NCBI GenBank assembly: GCA_030849065.1
Contig: JASAON010001634.1
Span: forward strand, 62,001-126,000
Origin: Jaenimonas drosophilae
Taxonomy: Eukaryota; Euglenozoa; Kinetoplastea; Trypanosomatida; Trypanosomatidae
DNA length: 64,000 nucleotides
Direction of reading: 5' to 3'
Part shown: in pieces, positions 19,834 through 30,124 of the stretch
How positions within the stretch are numbered: position 1 is the stretch's first letter
How the letters are laid out: the number at the start of each line of letters is the position of its first letter
The notes under the pieces: model-generated
What the model was told of the DNA's origin: nothing
The model's input: the letters and a program-made list of their open reading frames with translations, nothing else
The model's database searches: none
Made by a program: the position numbers and the translations under genes

Positions 19834-20064
19834 GGTTGATTCCTATAGTCGAAATTAGAGGGTAAGAAGCAGCAGCTGTCTTCGCAGAAGCTCGGGCTGA
19901 CTCCCGTCAATCCATCAGGTAAATAAATAATAAGCGAGGTGTTATTTGGTACAGGATTCCATTGTCTACCTCAAGGCAGGACGCAAATCGCTTTCATCGG
20001 GCATACGCTAAAAGTGCACCCCCTTCTTTGTATACTATAGCACCCTCTTTGAGCTTCTCCGGAA

Positions 20065-20733
20065 TCAATTTCGCACAGGAGAATAGCTTGGGGATGCGCA
20101 TGCAGGAACAAAGTCACGGCTTACTCGAAGAACATTCCTCGCTGGTGGCTCATAGCTGATAGGATGGGATTTCGGAGGCTTGAACTCCAGCCTCTTCCGT
20201 TCTTCAATTTGGCTCCTCCTGTTGTTTTCTGGGGGATCAAAGGTGTATTCTGATCCATCACCAAAAAATAGATTGTGATACGTACCACGAGCATTCGTTT
20301 GACTCGCGCGCTTTTTCCTGAAATCAAATGGAAGTGGTAATGGAACACTTGGATCGACGAATGCACGCTGCTCCTGTGAGAAGTCAATCTTATTATCCAG
20401 CGTGCTGTGGCACTCGCATTTTGAAACAGCCACTCCATAGCTCTCCGAATTGGTGGCAGTTTGCGTCTTTAGCGAGTCAAAAATGTAGTCTGGGATGGGA
20501 GAGAACATGTTGTCTTCTTCACTTTGCAACTTCTCCAGAAGTTCTGAGTTTCGTCTTGAAACCTCGTCCAATACTCCCAGTGAGCTCAAACAACGAATAG
20601 CCACTGCGCGTGAATCACCAATTCTCATCACTTCACTGCGATATGCAGATGGGTCTACTGAAACAGAATCAGTGTTCTCGGCGCAAGCCACTTCCTGTGG
20701 AACATCGTCCTCAAAGTGGTCATCAGTCGACAT
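20065..20733 (-). CDS. Unknown protein, 222 residues
   Basis: Polar, with an acidic N-terminus (MSTDDHFEDDVPQE), a helical stretch at about 45-75 (VLDEVSRRNSELLEKLQSEE) and a basic, Pro-rich C-terminus. No membrane segment, no recognised motif. It is the second gene from the strand switch. Confidence 0.7.
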   Translation of the reverse strand: MSTDDHFEDDVPQEVACAENTDSVSVDPSAYRSEVMRIGDSRAVAIRCLSSLGVLDEVSRRNSELLEKLQSEEDNMFSPIPDYIFDSLKTQTATNSESYGVAVSKCECHSTLDNKIDFSQEQRAFVDPSVPLPLPFDFRKKRASQTNARGTYHNLFFGDGSEYTFDPPENNRRSQIEERKRLEFKPPKSHPISYEPPARNVLRVSRDFVPACASPSYSPVRN

Positions 20734-20871
20734 TATTAGAGCCGTATTCTATTCAACAAAGAAGAAACAAACACGAACGGAGAGAACATTAATTGACACA
20801 AAGTGGTGGCACAACGAAATTTGCTCCATCAGCCCAAATTAGCTGAAAACAGAAGGGTGTGTTTTTACCAG

Positions 20872-21210
20872 CTAGTCCAAGCGCACTAATTTGTTGTTTA
20901 GAGGGCCAAGGATGCGTTCTTGGAAAAAGGCTTGCAGATGCGTACCACTAACTTGAAGCTGAACACAATCACCTGATGGCGTCTGGCCAATTGAACGGAG
21001 GCACCGATTTGGCTCTCTGCTCGGAGTATGCCTCTTCGCATCCTGGCGACTGGATGCGACTCTTGACTCAATCAGTGAAGCATCATTTTCTGAAACTGAT
21101 TTTCCTCTCGATTGTGTATTAGGAGCATTCATTTCATCTAACAGTTTCTCGATGTTTTCCACTTCTTCACTCCGGAAGCGCAAGTTTGCGGTGGGAGGGC
21201 GGGAATACAT
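20872..21210 (-). CDS. Unknown protein, 112 residues; first gene of left array
   Basis: Starts at ATG 21210, directly beside the strand-switch region. Acidic helix at about 14-28 (SEEVENIEKLLDEMNAP), then a polar middle and a more regular C-terminus (VQLQVSGTHLQAFFQERI). The C-terminus could fold as a small domain. No family recognised. Size is modest, so the call rests on codon use, array direction and regular spacing to the next gene. Confidence 0.6.
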   Translation of the reverse strand: MYSRPPTANLRFRSEEVENIEKLLDEMNAPNTQSRGKSVSENDASLIESRVASSRQDAKRHTPSREPNRCLRSIGQTPSGDCVQLQVSGTHLQAFFQERILGPLNNKLVRLD

Positions 21211-21333
21211 CAGTGTCCTGCAGAATGACGAAACCTATGTGAGAAAACCTCATGTAGCCATATGCGAAATCAAAAAACAGGATGCAAACAATCCAACCAT
21301 TAGCCCAGCAGTTGCGATCCAGCGTCGACCCCG

Positions 21334-24295
21334 CCCCCCCCCCCCGGCGACCCCGCCGTTCCAAAATAGCCACCCGCGCCGCAAGAAGATACGCACACCA
21401 CACGAGGAACCCCGATTTTTACAACTTCAATTTCCGCGGGAATAGCGGAACCACAACCACAGAAACCCCAGCACCAATTCACGCGCATGAGGAAAATTTG
21501 CGATTGGGGGGGGGGGGGCGGAAGATTTTGGGGGAGGATTTCGGAAGGCACATTCACAGGCACCGGCAACCGCGCAAGCCACCAAATCGGAACCCCTCTT
21601 CCTGGCCGGGGGCCCCTCCCCGGCGGGCCCCTGCGGGGGAGGGGAGATGCGCCACAGAAAACCCTGAAAATGAACCAGCTTCACCCCGCCAGGAACCGCA
21701 GCGCAACCCTGCGAAACAGCGGCCAAAAGCCGAACCGTAAAAACGTGACCGCTTGGTTTTCGAAGCTCTTGGAACACCCCGAGGCCAACGGCGCATTGGC
21801 GAGCAGGCTCGGCTTTGGGGGGGGGTGGGGGGGGGGCGAAGCCCACTCCTTTACAGCGGAAGGCAAGATATCTTCCCAACGCCTTCGGGAAAGCGCCCCC
21901 TTGAAAACAACCAATTTTCCGGAGGCTTGGGCCAACCCCGCCCCCCCAAATAATGCCGAGCGGGATTGCCTGCGGGCGACATGGATGGCGTTAAAGGTGT
22001 TCACACGCCACGTTAACCATTTACCGCAACATCTCAAACCGCCATTCAGCCAGCGCAAATATTGAGTTGGCTTTCACCAAAAGCACACCTGCGAAGCGTG
22101 GGGAAGTTTCGCATTTTGGTTGGATTTGGTGGCCGTGGCTTCCTCATATTGGCTGGCCATTTTGGCGGGGCCGGCCCCCCCCCAAAAAAAAGGAGATAGT
22201 GAAAGATCCACGCACCATCTATTAACGATTAACTGGAAGTTACTTTCTACTCATAATGCGCATTTTCCCTCTGGCCATTCCCCCCCCCTCCCCGCGCGCC
22301 AGCAACCGAAAAAAAAACTGCCCATTCCTCGCGTTGAGCCGCGCCACGCCACAGCGCGCCGGTCTCTGAACCCGGCGTTTGGCGCAGGAAGAGCCCCGCT
22401 CGCAGAGGAGGCGGGGGGCCCCACCGGGCATTTTCCAACGCAGAGGGGGGGGGCACCCGTGAAATGTCAAATTTTGGAGCGCGCCTTGTGAAAACCTCGG
22501 CCGGAGACCATCGCCGGTTATAGTCATCGCTGGGTTTCGGCTTCTTGGCGCAATTTGCCGATACGCATTTTCGATTTGCGGCAAATGATGGTTCGTAAAG
22601 TTCTTGTTTTGCCGACCCTTTGCATTGCGCGCGCCGCCAAGCAAACGCGTATGAAAAGAAGGATGTCGGCGTGGGGTGGAACTTGAGGCCGGGGCGATTT
22701 GGGCGATTTTTCCCGCCCCACCGGTCTTCGGCGCGGGGGGGGGGGGAGAATTCCTGCGGGCGGGGGAACTGGCTGGTTACCTCCGGAGAGGTGGCGCGCA
22801 AAAAATGTTCCCCCCGCCGCACAACCGAAGGCAGAAGCAAGGAATCTCAAGAGACAAAAAATGCGAAGCTTGTCCGGTGGAAATAGCTTGCCCATCGGTG
22901 AACCACAGCCGCGTGATCCCCCCTGTGGGAAAATGGCGGTATTCGGGACCGCCTGGAATGGATATCTTCATTTGGCCATTAATGGTGCCTGTGGAAGAGT
23001 GCTGATCCATTTGTGCCATTGATAAGAACTGTTGCGCCGCATAAGTGCGTTGCGGCGGTTTCGCGGAAGCCCTGGGATGGATAATGCGTTTTCGCCAATC
23101 CGTTGCCTTGCCAGCGATCCCCGTTCGGAAGTGGCCTGTTATGTCTATTGATGTGCGGCCTGGGCGTTTGCGGCGTGGTTTCTCTGGTTTCGATTCGGGA
23201 TCCGTTGTGGCGCTTGTTGGGGCTGGGGTTGCTTGAGGGGGCCTGGTTTTCTCTCCATCCTATGTGGTTCGCGGGGGGGGGGGGGCGGCGCCGAATGGAA
23301 ATTTCATCTCGCAAATGTATCACCTTCTTGTTTCCGGCGCTCTGTTGGTTGAAGGGGGGGGGGGTATTCTTTACGAGTCGTGCTCACCTTTGCTGGCGGG
23401 GGCATTTCCATTTTTGGGTATTTTGCCGCTTGTTTCTTTTTTTTCCCGCGGTGGTGGGCGGGTTCCGCGCTTCCCCGCGGGGAATTCTGTTCCCGGGGCT
23501 GGGCATCGGGGGGGGGGGGATGTCCGCTGTTGTTGTTTCATTTTCCCTATCATGGCCTCACCCCCGGGGCCTATTTGCGCGACTCAGTTTCATCGCTTGG
23601 CCTTGGGGCATTTCGGCTGGTTGCATCCCCCATTCCCGTCGGGGGCTTTGGAAAAAGTAGGGGGCTGCTGTTCTGCCGCCGCCCGTTTGGCTGCGGGGGG
23701 GGGGCTTCCTTCTTTTCCGCGGGGGAATGTCATTCTGTTGCGGCGCTGTCTTCGGGAATGTTTGCTCATGATTTTGGCCTTGGATCCGGCGTTTGTTTTA
23801 AATTGGCGGGGGCCTGGCGGGCGGTGGCTTGTTTGCGGCCGGCTTTCCTGTGATGGCTTGGTCTTTCCTTTCTTTTTTTTTTTTTGGGGGGGGGGGGGTT
23901 GCCCGGTATTTCGGCGCGCATCTCGGGGGATGTTGTGGGTGAAATGCGTTTTCGCCTTCTCCTTTTAGGGCTTCCATTTCTCGTTTGCCCCTTGGTCTAT
24001 TTTGCGGTCGTGCTCGCTCCGTGTTCAGTGAGCTGGTTCGGGAACCTCGTTCTCGGTTTGTTTTTGACCGTTTCTTTTACCGGACTTTTTTTTGGTGCGT
24101 GGGGGGGGGGCGTGTTTTTTTTTTTTTTTTTTTTTTTTTTGGCAGCCCCCCNNNNNNNNNNNNNNNNNNNNNNNNNNNNNNNNNNNNNNNNNNNNNNNNN
24201 NNNNNNNNNNNNNNNNNNNNNNNNNNNNNNNNNNNNNNNNNNNNNNNNNNNNNNCCCCCGCCTCCCCCCCCGCCCGGTGGCCCGGGGGGGGGGGG
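21334..24295. promoter_or_regulatory. Cluster of fifteen 9-13-base G or C runs
   Basis: Runs on the plus strand: C at 21334, 22175 and 22280; G at 21506, 21817, 21827, 22445, 22735, 23273, 23354, 23508, 23695, 23886, 24101 and 24284. Right of 22440 every run is G, that is G on the rightward sense strand. T runs of 13, 26 and 12 bases follow at 23873, 24115 and 24298. G tracts of about this length were reported at transcription start regions of T. brucei. The alternative is poor sequence beside the gap. Confidence 0.7.
24152..24254. other. Assembly gap (N)
   Basis: 103 unresolved bases inside the strand-switch region, flanked on the left by a 26-base T run and seven C, and on the right by C-rich sequence. 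True length unknown. Confidence 0.99.
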
Positions 24296-25157
24296 CGTTT
24301 TTTTTTTTTATGTGTGTTCTTGGTGCCCTCCCGCGCTTTTCCATTCCCCTTTCTTTGTATTTGCCGTCCCGAATAGATCCGTTTCGTGATTTTTTTTGGC
24401 GCCTTGTTGTCACGCAGTGGAAAAATATCCTCGCCAACTGTTGCCAGATGGCTGGTGCCTAGTGGGATGGGATTATTTTTCAACTATGGGGCGGTTCGTT
24501 TTGCCAAGCGTGCGTCTTTCTTTCTGTATTGGCATCACCACGTGTGTTCCTGTGCAGTTTTGCGCGGTGTGCTAAACCTCGTGTCTCGCTTTTCCACGGA
24601 TTTGGGACTTTTATGGAGGTGCTATTGTTGCACCGTGCTTGTGTTCGCTGTGTGAAGTCATCCTTGACTTTAGCCTCGAAGTTCTGTGAATCATGGCAGT
24701 TGCTGTTTTTTGATTGCGGCTGAGGTTGAATTGTTGTTTTGCAGGAGATAGTGACTCTGCTCATGAAGGCAGTAAAATACGGCGAAAGCCAAATTATATT
24801 CACCTTGAACGGGTTACTCCTGCTCAAATTATTCGCCAACAATAATATCGCCACCAGTGGCACTTCAACGAATAGCTGCCCGCAAAAATAGAACAAGAAC
24901 AAATAGTTTCAATATGTGATTTTACTCGCGCAGAATAGCATGTCAAGACTCCACTAATTAGTTTCTCGTTAATGATAGGAACGAATAAAATTCCTGTAGA
25001 GAGCTTCCAGTTTCCATATATATCTTCTTGAACCGAATATGCGATTCTTATTTTAATGATCGATTTTCTCTTTGTGATGCAAAATGTTGCTCTGCTTCTG
25101 ACTGATCTGATGAGGTTTCACATTTTTTCTCTTAATTATTCTCTCTCTTAAATAAAC

Positions 25158-25172
25158 TCTTTCTCTTTTTAG
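25158..25172 (+). promoter_or_regulatory. Probable SL acceptor for eIF5A copy 1
   Basis: CTCTTTCTCTTTTTAG ends 10 bases before the ATG, a textbook trans-splice acceptor. It is the first strong acceptor rightward of the strand switch. Confidence 0.75.
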
Positions 25173-25182
25173 CTGAGCTACA

Positions 25183-25680
25183 ATGTCTGACGAAGATCAC
25201 GATTTCCAGCAGGGTGGTGGCGATAATGCCTCCAAGACCTACCCCGTTGCTGCCGGCGCTTTGAAGAAGGGTGGCCACATCTGCATCAATGGACGTCCAT
25301 GCAAGGTTATTGATCTGTCTGTGTCTAAGACCGGCAAGCACGGCCACGCTAAGGTGAGCATTGTTGCTACTGATATCTTCACTGGCAACCGTCTTGAGGA
25401 TCAGGCTCCTTCTACTCACAATGTTGAGGCTCCGTTCGTGAAGACCTTCACTTACAGCGTCCTCGATATTCAGCCCAATGAGGATCCTTCCCTTCCCTCT
25501 CACCTTTCCCTCATGAACGATGAGGGCGAGAGCCGTGAGGATTTGGATATGCCTCCGGATGCGTCTCTGGCTTCCCAGATTAAGGAGCAGTTTGAGGCGG
25601 GTAAGGACGTGCTCGTCATTGTTGCTTCTGCCATGGGCATTGAGCAGATTCTCAGCTTCAAGAACGCTGCCGAGAAGTAA
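25183..25680 (+). CDS. eIF5A: Translation factor eIF5A, copy 1
   Basis: The product has 165 residues and matches trypanosomatid eIF5A over its whole length. The hypusine loop is [10 protein letters not shown] at 49-58, so K52 is the residue modified by deoxyhypusine synthase and hydroxylase. The KOW-like N-domain is followed by the OB-fold C-domain ([19 protein letters not shown]). eIF5A helps the ribosome through proline runs and termination. It is the first gene of the right array and has an identical twin at 26317. Its 5' and 3' flanks differ from the twin's, so the two mRNAs could be regulated differently. Confidence 0.97.
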   Translation: MSDEDHDFQQGGGDNASKTYPVAAGALKKGGHICINGRPCKVIDLSVSKTGKHGHAKVSIVATDIFTGNRLEDQAPSTHNVEAPFVKTFTYSVLDIQPNEDPSLPSHLSLMNDEGESREDLDMPPDASLASQIKEQFEAGKDVLVIVASAMGIEQILSFKNAAEK

Positions 25681-26316
25681 ACACCTTTTACTGGTTGGTT
25701 AGTTCTTTAATTCTTCATTTCATCTTATAATCAGAATTATTTCCATGATGTTGTTCAGCCATTTGTGGTTATGGTTATGCAATTGGATATTGAGTGATAT
25801 CATTTATTTAATTCTCTCCAACTTTTCCTTCCTTAGGTGCGCTTTTAGATAATTTAGTTGAACGGAAATTCACTTAGCGATTTTGGGTAAATACCCCTTT
25901 TTTCACTCTTCTTGAAATTTAGAAAAAAAACGTTACTATTATTATTAGTTATATTATAGTTGAAAGAATAGATACTGCTGAGAACTTTCTTTAATTATGA
26001 GATCATGCTCTTGGCAGTTTATTTTTATTTATTTTTATTTTTGATTAGCGATAGCTATGGTAGGAAATTCTATTTTTTCGTCTGGAGGTGGGAATAGCGT
26101 GCTACAGATGGTAGCCCGCACGTTTTGGCCATATTTTCTCTATTCCTGATTTACTATTGGTACACTTATTCTTAATATGGATGGTGCACATTGTATTTGG
26201 GTGGTGTGTTCTTCAGAATGATCTTTGTCATATTCTGCACTGTGTTCTTTCAACCCGTTTTCTTTTATCATGTTCTGTTAGTATTTTTTCAAACGTTCTA
26301 CAGTTTTTCAGTGTCA
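25681..26316. other. Spacer between eIF5A copies
   Basis: AT-rich spacer with ATTTATTTTT-type stretches near 26020-26040 that resemble AU-rich 3' UTR elements. CAG at 26301-26303 and TCAG at 26308-26311, after T runs, are likely acceptors for copy 2. No gene. Confidence 0.65.
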
Positions 26317-26814
26317 ATGTCTGACGAAGATCACGATTTCCAGCAGGGTGGTGGCGATAATGCCTCCAAGACCTACCCCGTTGCTGCCGGCGCTTTGAAG
26401 AAGGGTGGCCACATCTGCATCAATGGACGTCCATGCAAGGTTATTGATCTGTCTGTGTCTAAGACCGGCAAGCACGGCCACGCTAAGGTGAGCATTGTTG
26501 CTACTGATATCTTCACTGGCAACCGTCTTGAGGATCAGGCTCCTTCTACTCACAATGTTGAGGCTCCGTTCGTGAAGACCTTCACTTACAGCGTCCTCGA
26601 TATTCAGCCCAATGAGGATCCTTCCCTTCCCTCTCACCTTTCCCTCATGAACGATGAGGGCGAGAGCCGTGAGGATTTGGATATGCCTCCGGATGCGTCT
26701 CTGGCTTCCCAGATTAAGGAGCAGTTTGAGGCGGGTAAGGACGTGCTCGTCATTGTTGCTTCTGCCATGGGCATTGAGCAGATTCTCAGCTTCAAGAACG
26801 CTGCCGAGAAGTAG
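26317..26814 (+). CDS. eIF5A: Translation factor eIF5A, copy 2
   Basis: Same 165-residue protein as copy 1, with the hypusine lysine at K52, encoded by the same nucleotides at every position except the last base of the stop (TAG). An in-frame ATG-less extension upstream is open but precedes the likely SL acceptor, so 26317 is the start. Full synonymous identity with unrelated flanks suggests recent duplication or gene conversion limited to the coding block. Confidence 0.96.
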   Translation: MSDEDHDFQQGGGDNASKTYPVAAGALKKGGHICINGRPCKVIDLSVSKTGKHGHAKVSIVATDIFTGNRLEDQAPSTHNVEAPFVKTFTYSVLDIQPNEDPSLPSHLSLMNDEGESREDLDMPPDASLASQIKEQFEAGKDVLVIVASAMGIEQILSFKNAAEK

Positions 26815-27067
26815 TGTGACGACACACAATATAAGCTCATTTTGGTATGATAAGGAACAACACTTAATAATGTTTTTTTTTTATGATGCCATGTCAACGT
26901 TCGATGTTCCTATCGACGTTATCTATGGTATATCTTTTATATAATTTTGAAGCAAGTTGTTTCTTTCTCCAACGTTCAGCCTTTTTTTTCTGAAAGGAAG
27001 AATTTTGATTGGAAGTGTTTTACCATACTGATGAACGCATAAAAAAAATCGTGAATTGCCTTGAAAG

Positions 27068-30000
27068 ATGACGAATCTCGCAAAGCACGTCAACTTGACA
27101 GTCAACGACAAGCTATCGTGGTCTGTAGCTACGTCTCATGCTCATATTTATGAAATGATAGTGCACATTTCTCCTACCTCCCGGGCAAGATGCAGAAAAT
27201 GCTCCCAATTCATTAATCAAGGAGAGCTGCGCTGTGGAGTTCCCATCAAACATAGTGCTGGGGATAATGGGTGGATCTCTGCGTGGCAACATTTATCCTG
27301 CACGCGAGTAGAAGCCGAGCACTTAGATGATGATGTGGAATCATACTGCAAGGATTTTTTGTTCGGCTTTTTGAAGCTTTCGGACGAAAACAAAAAAGAG
27401 GTTGGCGCTCAATTGTTTTCAATGGATACACCAGAACATCTTGTCGCTCTAAATCCGGATGATTTAGTGAAGCGTGGGAGGCTTCCAGAAGCAGATCCTC
27501 CTACTGCAGTGCTTCGACCGCTTCTTCCGTACCAAAAAGAGGGACTTCGCTGGATGGTTGCTCAGGAAAACACTGAAATGAAGGGGGGCATCTTGGCCGA
27601 TGAAATGGGGATGGGAAAGACAATTCAGATGATTTCGTTAATGGTCGCACATCGAGTTCCGGGGCCAACACTTGTTGTGTGCCCTGTAAGCTCGATGCTT
27701 CAGTGGGAAAGCGAAATAAAAGAGCACATTAAGGCGAATACCCTCTCCGTTCAGGTTGTGTACAAGACGTCAAAAGTTACCCAGGAGGACATGGAGCGTG
27801 CGGATGTTGTATTGACAACATATCCGATGCTGGAGCAGGCATGGCGTCAGCTGATTAACAAAATCAAAGTCCGTTGTCCGTACTGCAGTTTACTTTTTAT
27901 TCCGAGACAACTGAGGGTTCACAACAAGTACTTCTGTGGACCGAAATCCCGAAGAACTGCAAAGCAGTCGAAAAGGACAAAGGGAAAACAATCAGGATTG
28001 CAAAATCGTAAAGTCCAATCCGAGACAACTATCAGAAAAGGCCTCAAAACTCTTCACGTTGATGTTGGTGACGCCGATGCCCCTGCGGACTCCAATGTGG
28101 ATACTGGCAACGAGGGAGCTGACTCACGTGTTCAATTACAAGGTGATCAGGAGCGCAAGCCAAGAGGTGTCGTGGGTCCAATCGGAATGTATCAGGAACT
28201 CATGGAAGAGGCAGGAAGAACAGTTAGAAGTCGGTGGGATCGATCTCGCAAGGCGGAGGACTCTGACACCAGCAGCGACTCTGACTCAGAAAGTTATCAG
28301 GACGAGGAGTTAACGTCGTCAGGCACTTCATCTGGCGAGGAGACTGCAAGTGAGACTGAGGAGCCACCTGCTACCGATCTTGGAAAAATGACTGCCTTTT
28401 GCTGTCCCGAGTGCAATTTTCAGTTACTACGTTACCCATTTTGCCCAAAGACAGGTCAGCATCATGTATTATCGCCAGAGATGCAAGATATGGTAGAGAC
28501 TGATACTGGGGGCGATGATGTAGATCTCAGTGCTTCACCTTTTCATTGCATTCGATGGTCGCGTATCATATTGGATGAAGCTCATCGAATAAAAGGAAGG
28601 ACAACGAGTACCGCTCGGTCTGCCTTTGCTCTAGAAGCTGAGTATCGTTGGTGTCTTACTGGCACGCCGCTGCAAAATAGAGTCGGTGACGTGTACAGTC
28701 TTCTTCGTTTCCTTCGTCTCAAGCCACATAGCCGGTATTATTGCACTGCTGATGGCTGCAGCTGCTCCTCCCTTTCTCATCCATTCTCAGGAACTTCACT
28801 GCGTCAATGCGTTTTCTGCGGACATGGACCTCTGCAGCATTTTGCGTACTTCAATCGCCACATTCTCAATCCAATTACCAGGTATGGTTATATTGGGGAT
28901 GGACGTCGCGGAATGATGATGCTGACAAATGATGTGTTTGCGAAAGCAATGCTTCGTCGAACCAAAGTAGAGCGAGCAGCGGATTTGCACTTACCAGAGT
29001 TGAGAATTGATGTTCGGAAGATTGAGCTCACAGTGGAGGAGCGCAGCTTCTATGAATCACTCTACAAGAAAAGCACGTCGGAGTTTGACACCTTTGTTCA
29101 AAAAGGTACTGTGCTGCACAATTACGCCCACATTTTCCAATTACTCAGTCGCCTGCGGCAAGCTTTGGACCATCCGCTATTGGTTGTCAAGGGGATGGAT
29201 GCATGCCCAGTGGTGAATGATAACGGCACATGTGGAATCTGTGGAGAAGGCGTTGCTGGCGACAGTGTTCAGCGGGTTGACCCGTGCCGTCATGTCTTCC
29301 ATCGTTTCTGTCTCGGGCAGTTCTTGGAAAGCGCTCCGAATGAGCAATATCAATGCCCCACCTGCTTCGTACGGATAAATGTTGATTTGCGTCAGGTTCG
29401 TAGTGATTGGGGAGATGATTGCGAATCCTTCAACGCTGCGCTCCCACCTGAGCTGGAGGATGAGGTTGATTTTGCCGAAAGCGAAGTTGATGAGCGAACT
29501 TCATCGGCGGCAGCAGAAAGTCCCAACTCTCCCCGCGAAATTCAGCGAAAGAACGGGCCATCAAAACCAAAAGGTATTCTTGCTCGCTTGGACCCAACGA
29601 AGCCACTCCACGGCACGAAGTTGGACTCAATGGCCACATACGTTGAATCTCTCCCTTCTGAAGAGAAGGTCATCATTTTTTCTCAGTTTGGCGATATGCT
29701 AGACTTGTGTAGCTACTGGCTCCAACGGCGATTCGTCAAAGCCGTGAAACTCTGTGGATCTTTGACTCTCGCACAACGTCAGTCGGTGCTCCAAGCTTTT
29801 CTTCATGACCCAAACGTTCGGGTAATCCTGATATCACTAAAAGCTGGTGGTGAGGGCCTGAACCTACAATGCGCAAACCATGTGATTCTCATGGATCCCT
29901 GGTGGAATCCAGCGGTGGAAATGCAAGCGATTCAGCGAGCTCACCGCATTGGCCAAACAAGGCCCGTCACTGCGATACGATTTGTCACTGAGCATACAGT

Positions 30001-30124
30001 TGAGGAGCGTATGGTGGACCTTCAGGATAAGAAGATGCTTGTATTCGAGGGAACGATCGATGGAAAACACTCTTCACTCCATCAATTAACAGCGGAAGAT
30101 TTGCGATTTCTGTTCACCCGGTAG
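27068..30124 (+). CDS. RAD16/RAD5-type SNF2 ATPase with RING and PARP-type zinc fingers
   Basis: The product has 1018 residues. Residues 38-80 resemble a PARP-type DNA-nick zinc finger (RARCRKCSQFINQGELRCG, then AWQHLSC). The SNF2 N-lobe has Walker A DEMGMGKT at 178-185 and DEAH at 503-506. Between them lie a Cys/His pair (CPYCSLLFIPRQLRVHNKYFC spans 270-290) and an acidic disordered insert at about 395-435. A RAD16-like Cys/His segment lies at 559-597. A RING finger sits at 722-766 (CGICGEG, CRHVFHRFC, CPTC). The helicase C lobe ends with GGEGLNLQ, DPWWNPAVEMQAIQRAHRIG. RING inside the SNF2 fold is the RAD16/RAD5/HLTF layout, combining a DNA translocase with a ubiquitin ligase. Yeast RAD16 acts in global nucleotide-excision repair; the zinc-binding segment before the YFN motif favours RAD16. 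The PARP-type finger is an addition to that layout. Confidence 0.93.
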   Translation: MTNLAKHVNLTVNDKLSWSVATSHAHIYEMIVHISPTSRARCRKCSQFINQGELRCGVPIKHSAGDNGWISAWQHLSCTRVEAEHLDDDVESYCKDFLFGFLKLSDENKKEVGAQLFSMDTPEHLVALNPDDLVKRGRLPEADPPTAVLRPLLPYQKEGLRWMVAQENTEMKGGILADEMGMGKTIQMISLMVAHRVPGPTLVVCPVSSMLQWESEIKEHIKANTLSVQVVYKTSKVTQEDMERADVVLTTYPMLEQAWRQLINKIKVRCPYCSLLFIPRQLRVHNKYFCGPKSRRTAKQSKRTKGKQSGLQNRKVQSETTIRKGLKTLHVDVGDADAPADSNVDTGNEGADSRVQLQGDQERKPRGVVGPIGMYQELMEEAGRTVRSRWDRSRKAEDSDTSSDSDSESYQDEELTSSGTSSGEETASETEEPPATDLGKMTAFCCPECNFQLLRYPFCPKTGQHHVLSPEMQDMVETDTGGDDVDLSASPFHCIRWSRIILDEAHRIKGRTTSTARSAFALEAEYRWCLTGTPLQNRVGDVYSLLRFLRLKPHSRYYCTADGCSCSSLSHPFSGTSLRQCVFCGHGPLQHFAYFNRHILNPITRYGYIGDGRRGMMMLTNDVFAKAMLRRTKVERAADLHLPELRIDVRKIELTVEERSFYESLYKKSTSEFDTFVQKGTVLHNYAHIFQLLSRLRQALDHPLLVVKGMDACPVVNDNGTCGICGEGVAGDSVQRVDPCRHVFHRFCLGQFLESAPNEQYQCPTCFVRINVDLRQVRSDWGDDCESFNAALPPELEDEVDFAESEVDERTSSAAAESPNSPREIQRKNGPSKPKGILARLDPTKPLHGTKLDSMATYVESLPSEEKVIIFSQFGDMLDLCSYWLQRRFVKAVKLCGSLTLAQRQSVLQAFLHDPNVRVILISLKAGGEGLNLQCANHVILMDPWWNPAVEMQAIQRAHRIGQTRPVTAIRFVTEHTVEERMVDLQDKKMLVFEGTIDGKHSSLHQLTAEDLRFLFTR

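Larger units (their letters stand above)
21211..25170. promoter_or_regulatory. Divergent strand-switch region, presumed RNA polymerase II start region
   Basis: All genes to the left run leftward and all to the right run rightward, so both arrays must begin here. In trypanosomatids such divergent regions are where RNA polymerase II starts, marked by histone variants and open chromatin. From about 21330 to 24480 the base composition changes sharply: GC-rich, full of G and C runs, A/C-rich on the plus strand in the left third and G/T-rich right of about 22.9 kb. That means G/T-rich on the sense strand of each array. From 24480 to 25170 it becomes AT-rich again. Open frames in the GC-rich part occur on both strands and look like composition artefacts. 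Confidence 0.85.
25181..26813 (+). repeat. Direct repeat: identical 499-base eIF5A blocks
   Basis: By reading, block 25181-25679 equals block 26315-26813 base for base. Identity begins two bases before the ATG and ends at the second base of the stop codon (TAA versus TAG). The flanks share nothing obvious. Confidence 0.9.

Noticed and set aside
21282..24462. Many overlapping frames of 100-230 codons in the strand-switch region
   Set aside because: They occur on both strands and in all frames where GC is high, translate to Gly/Pro/Arg-rich sequence through the G runs, and match no family.
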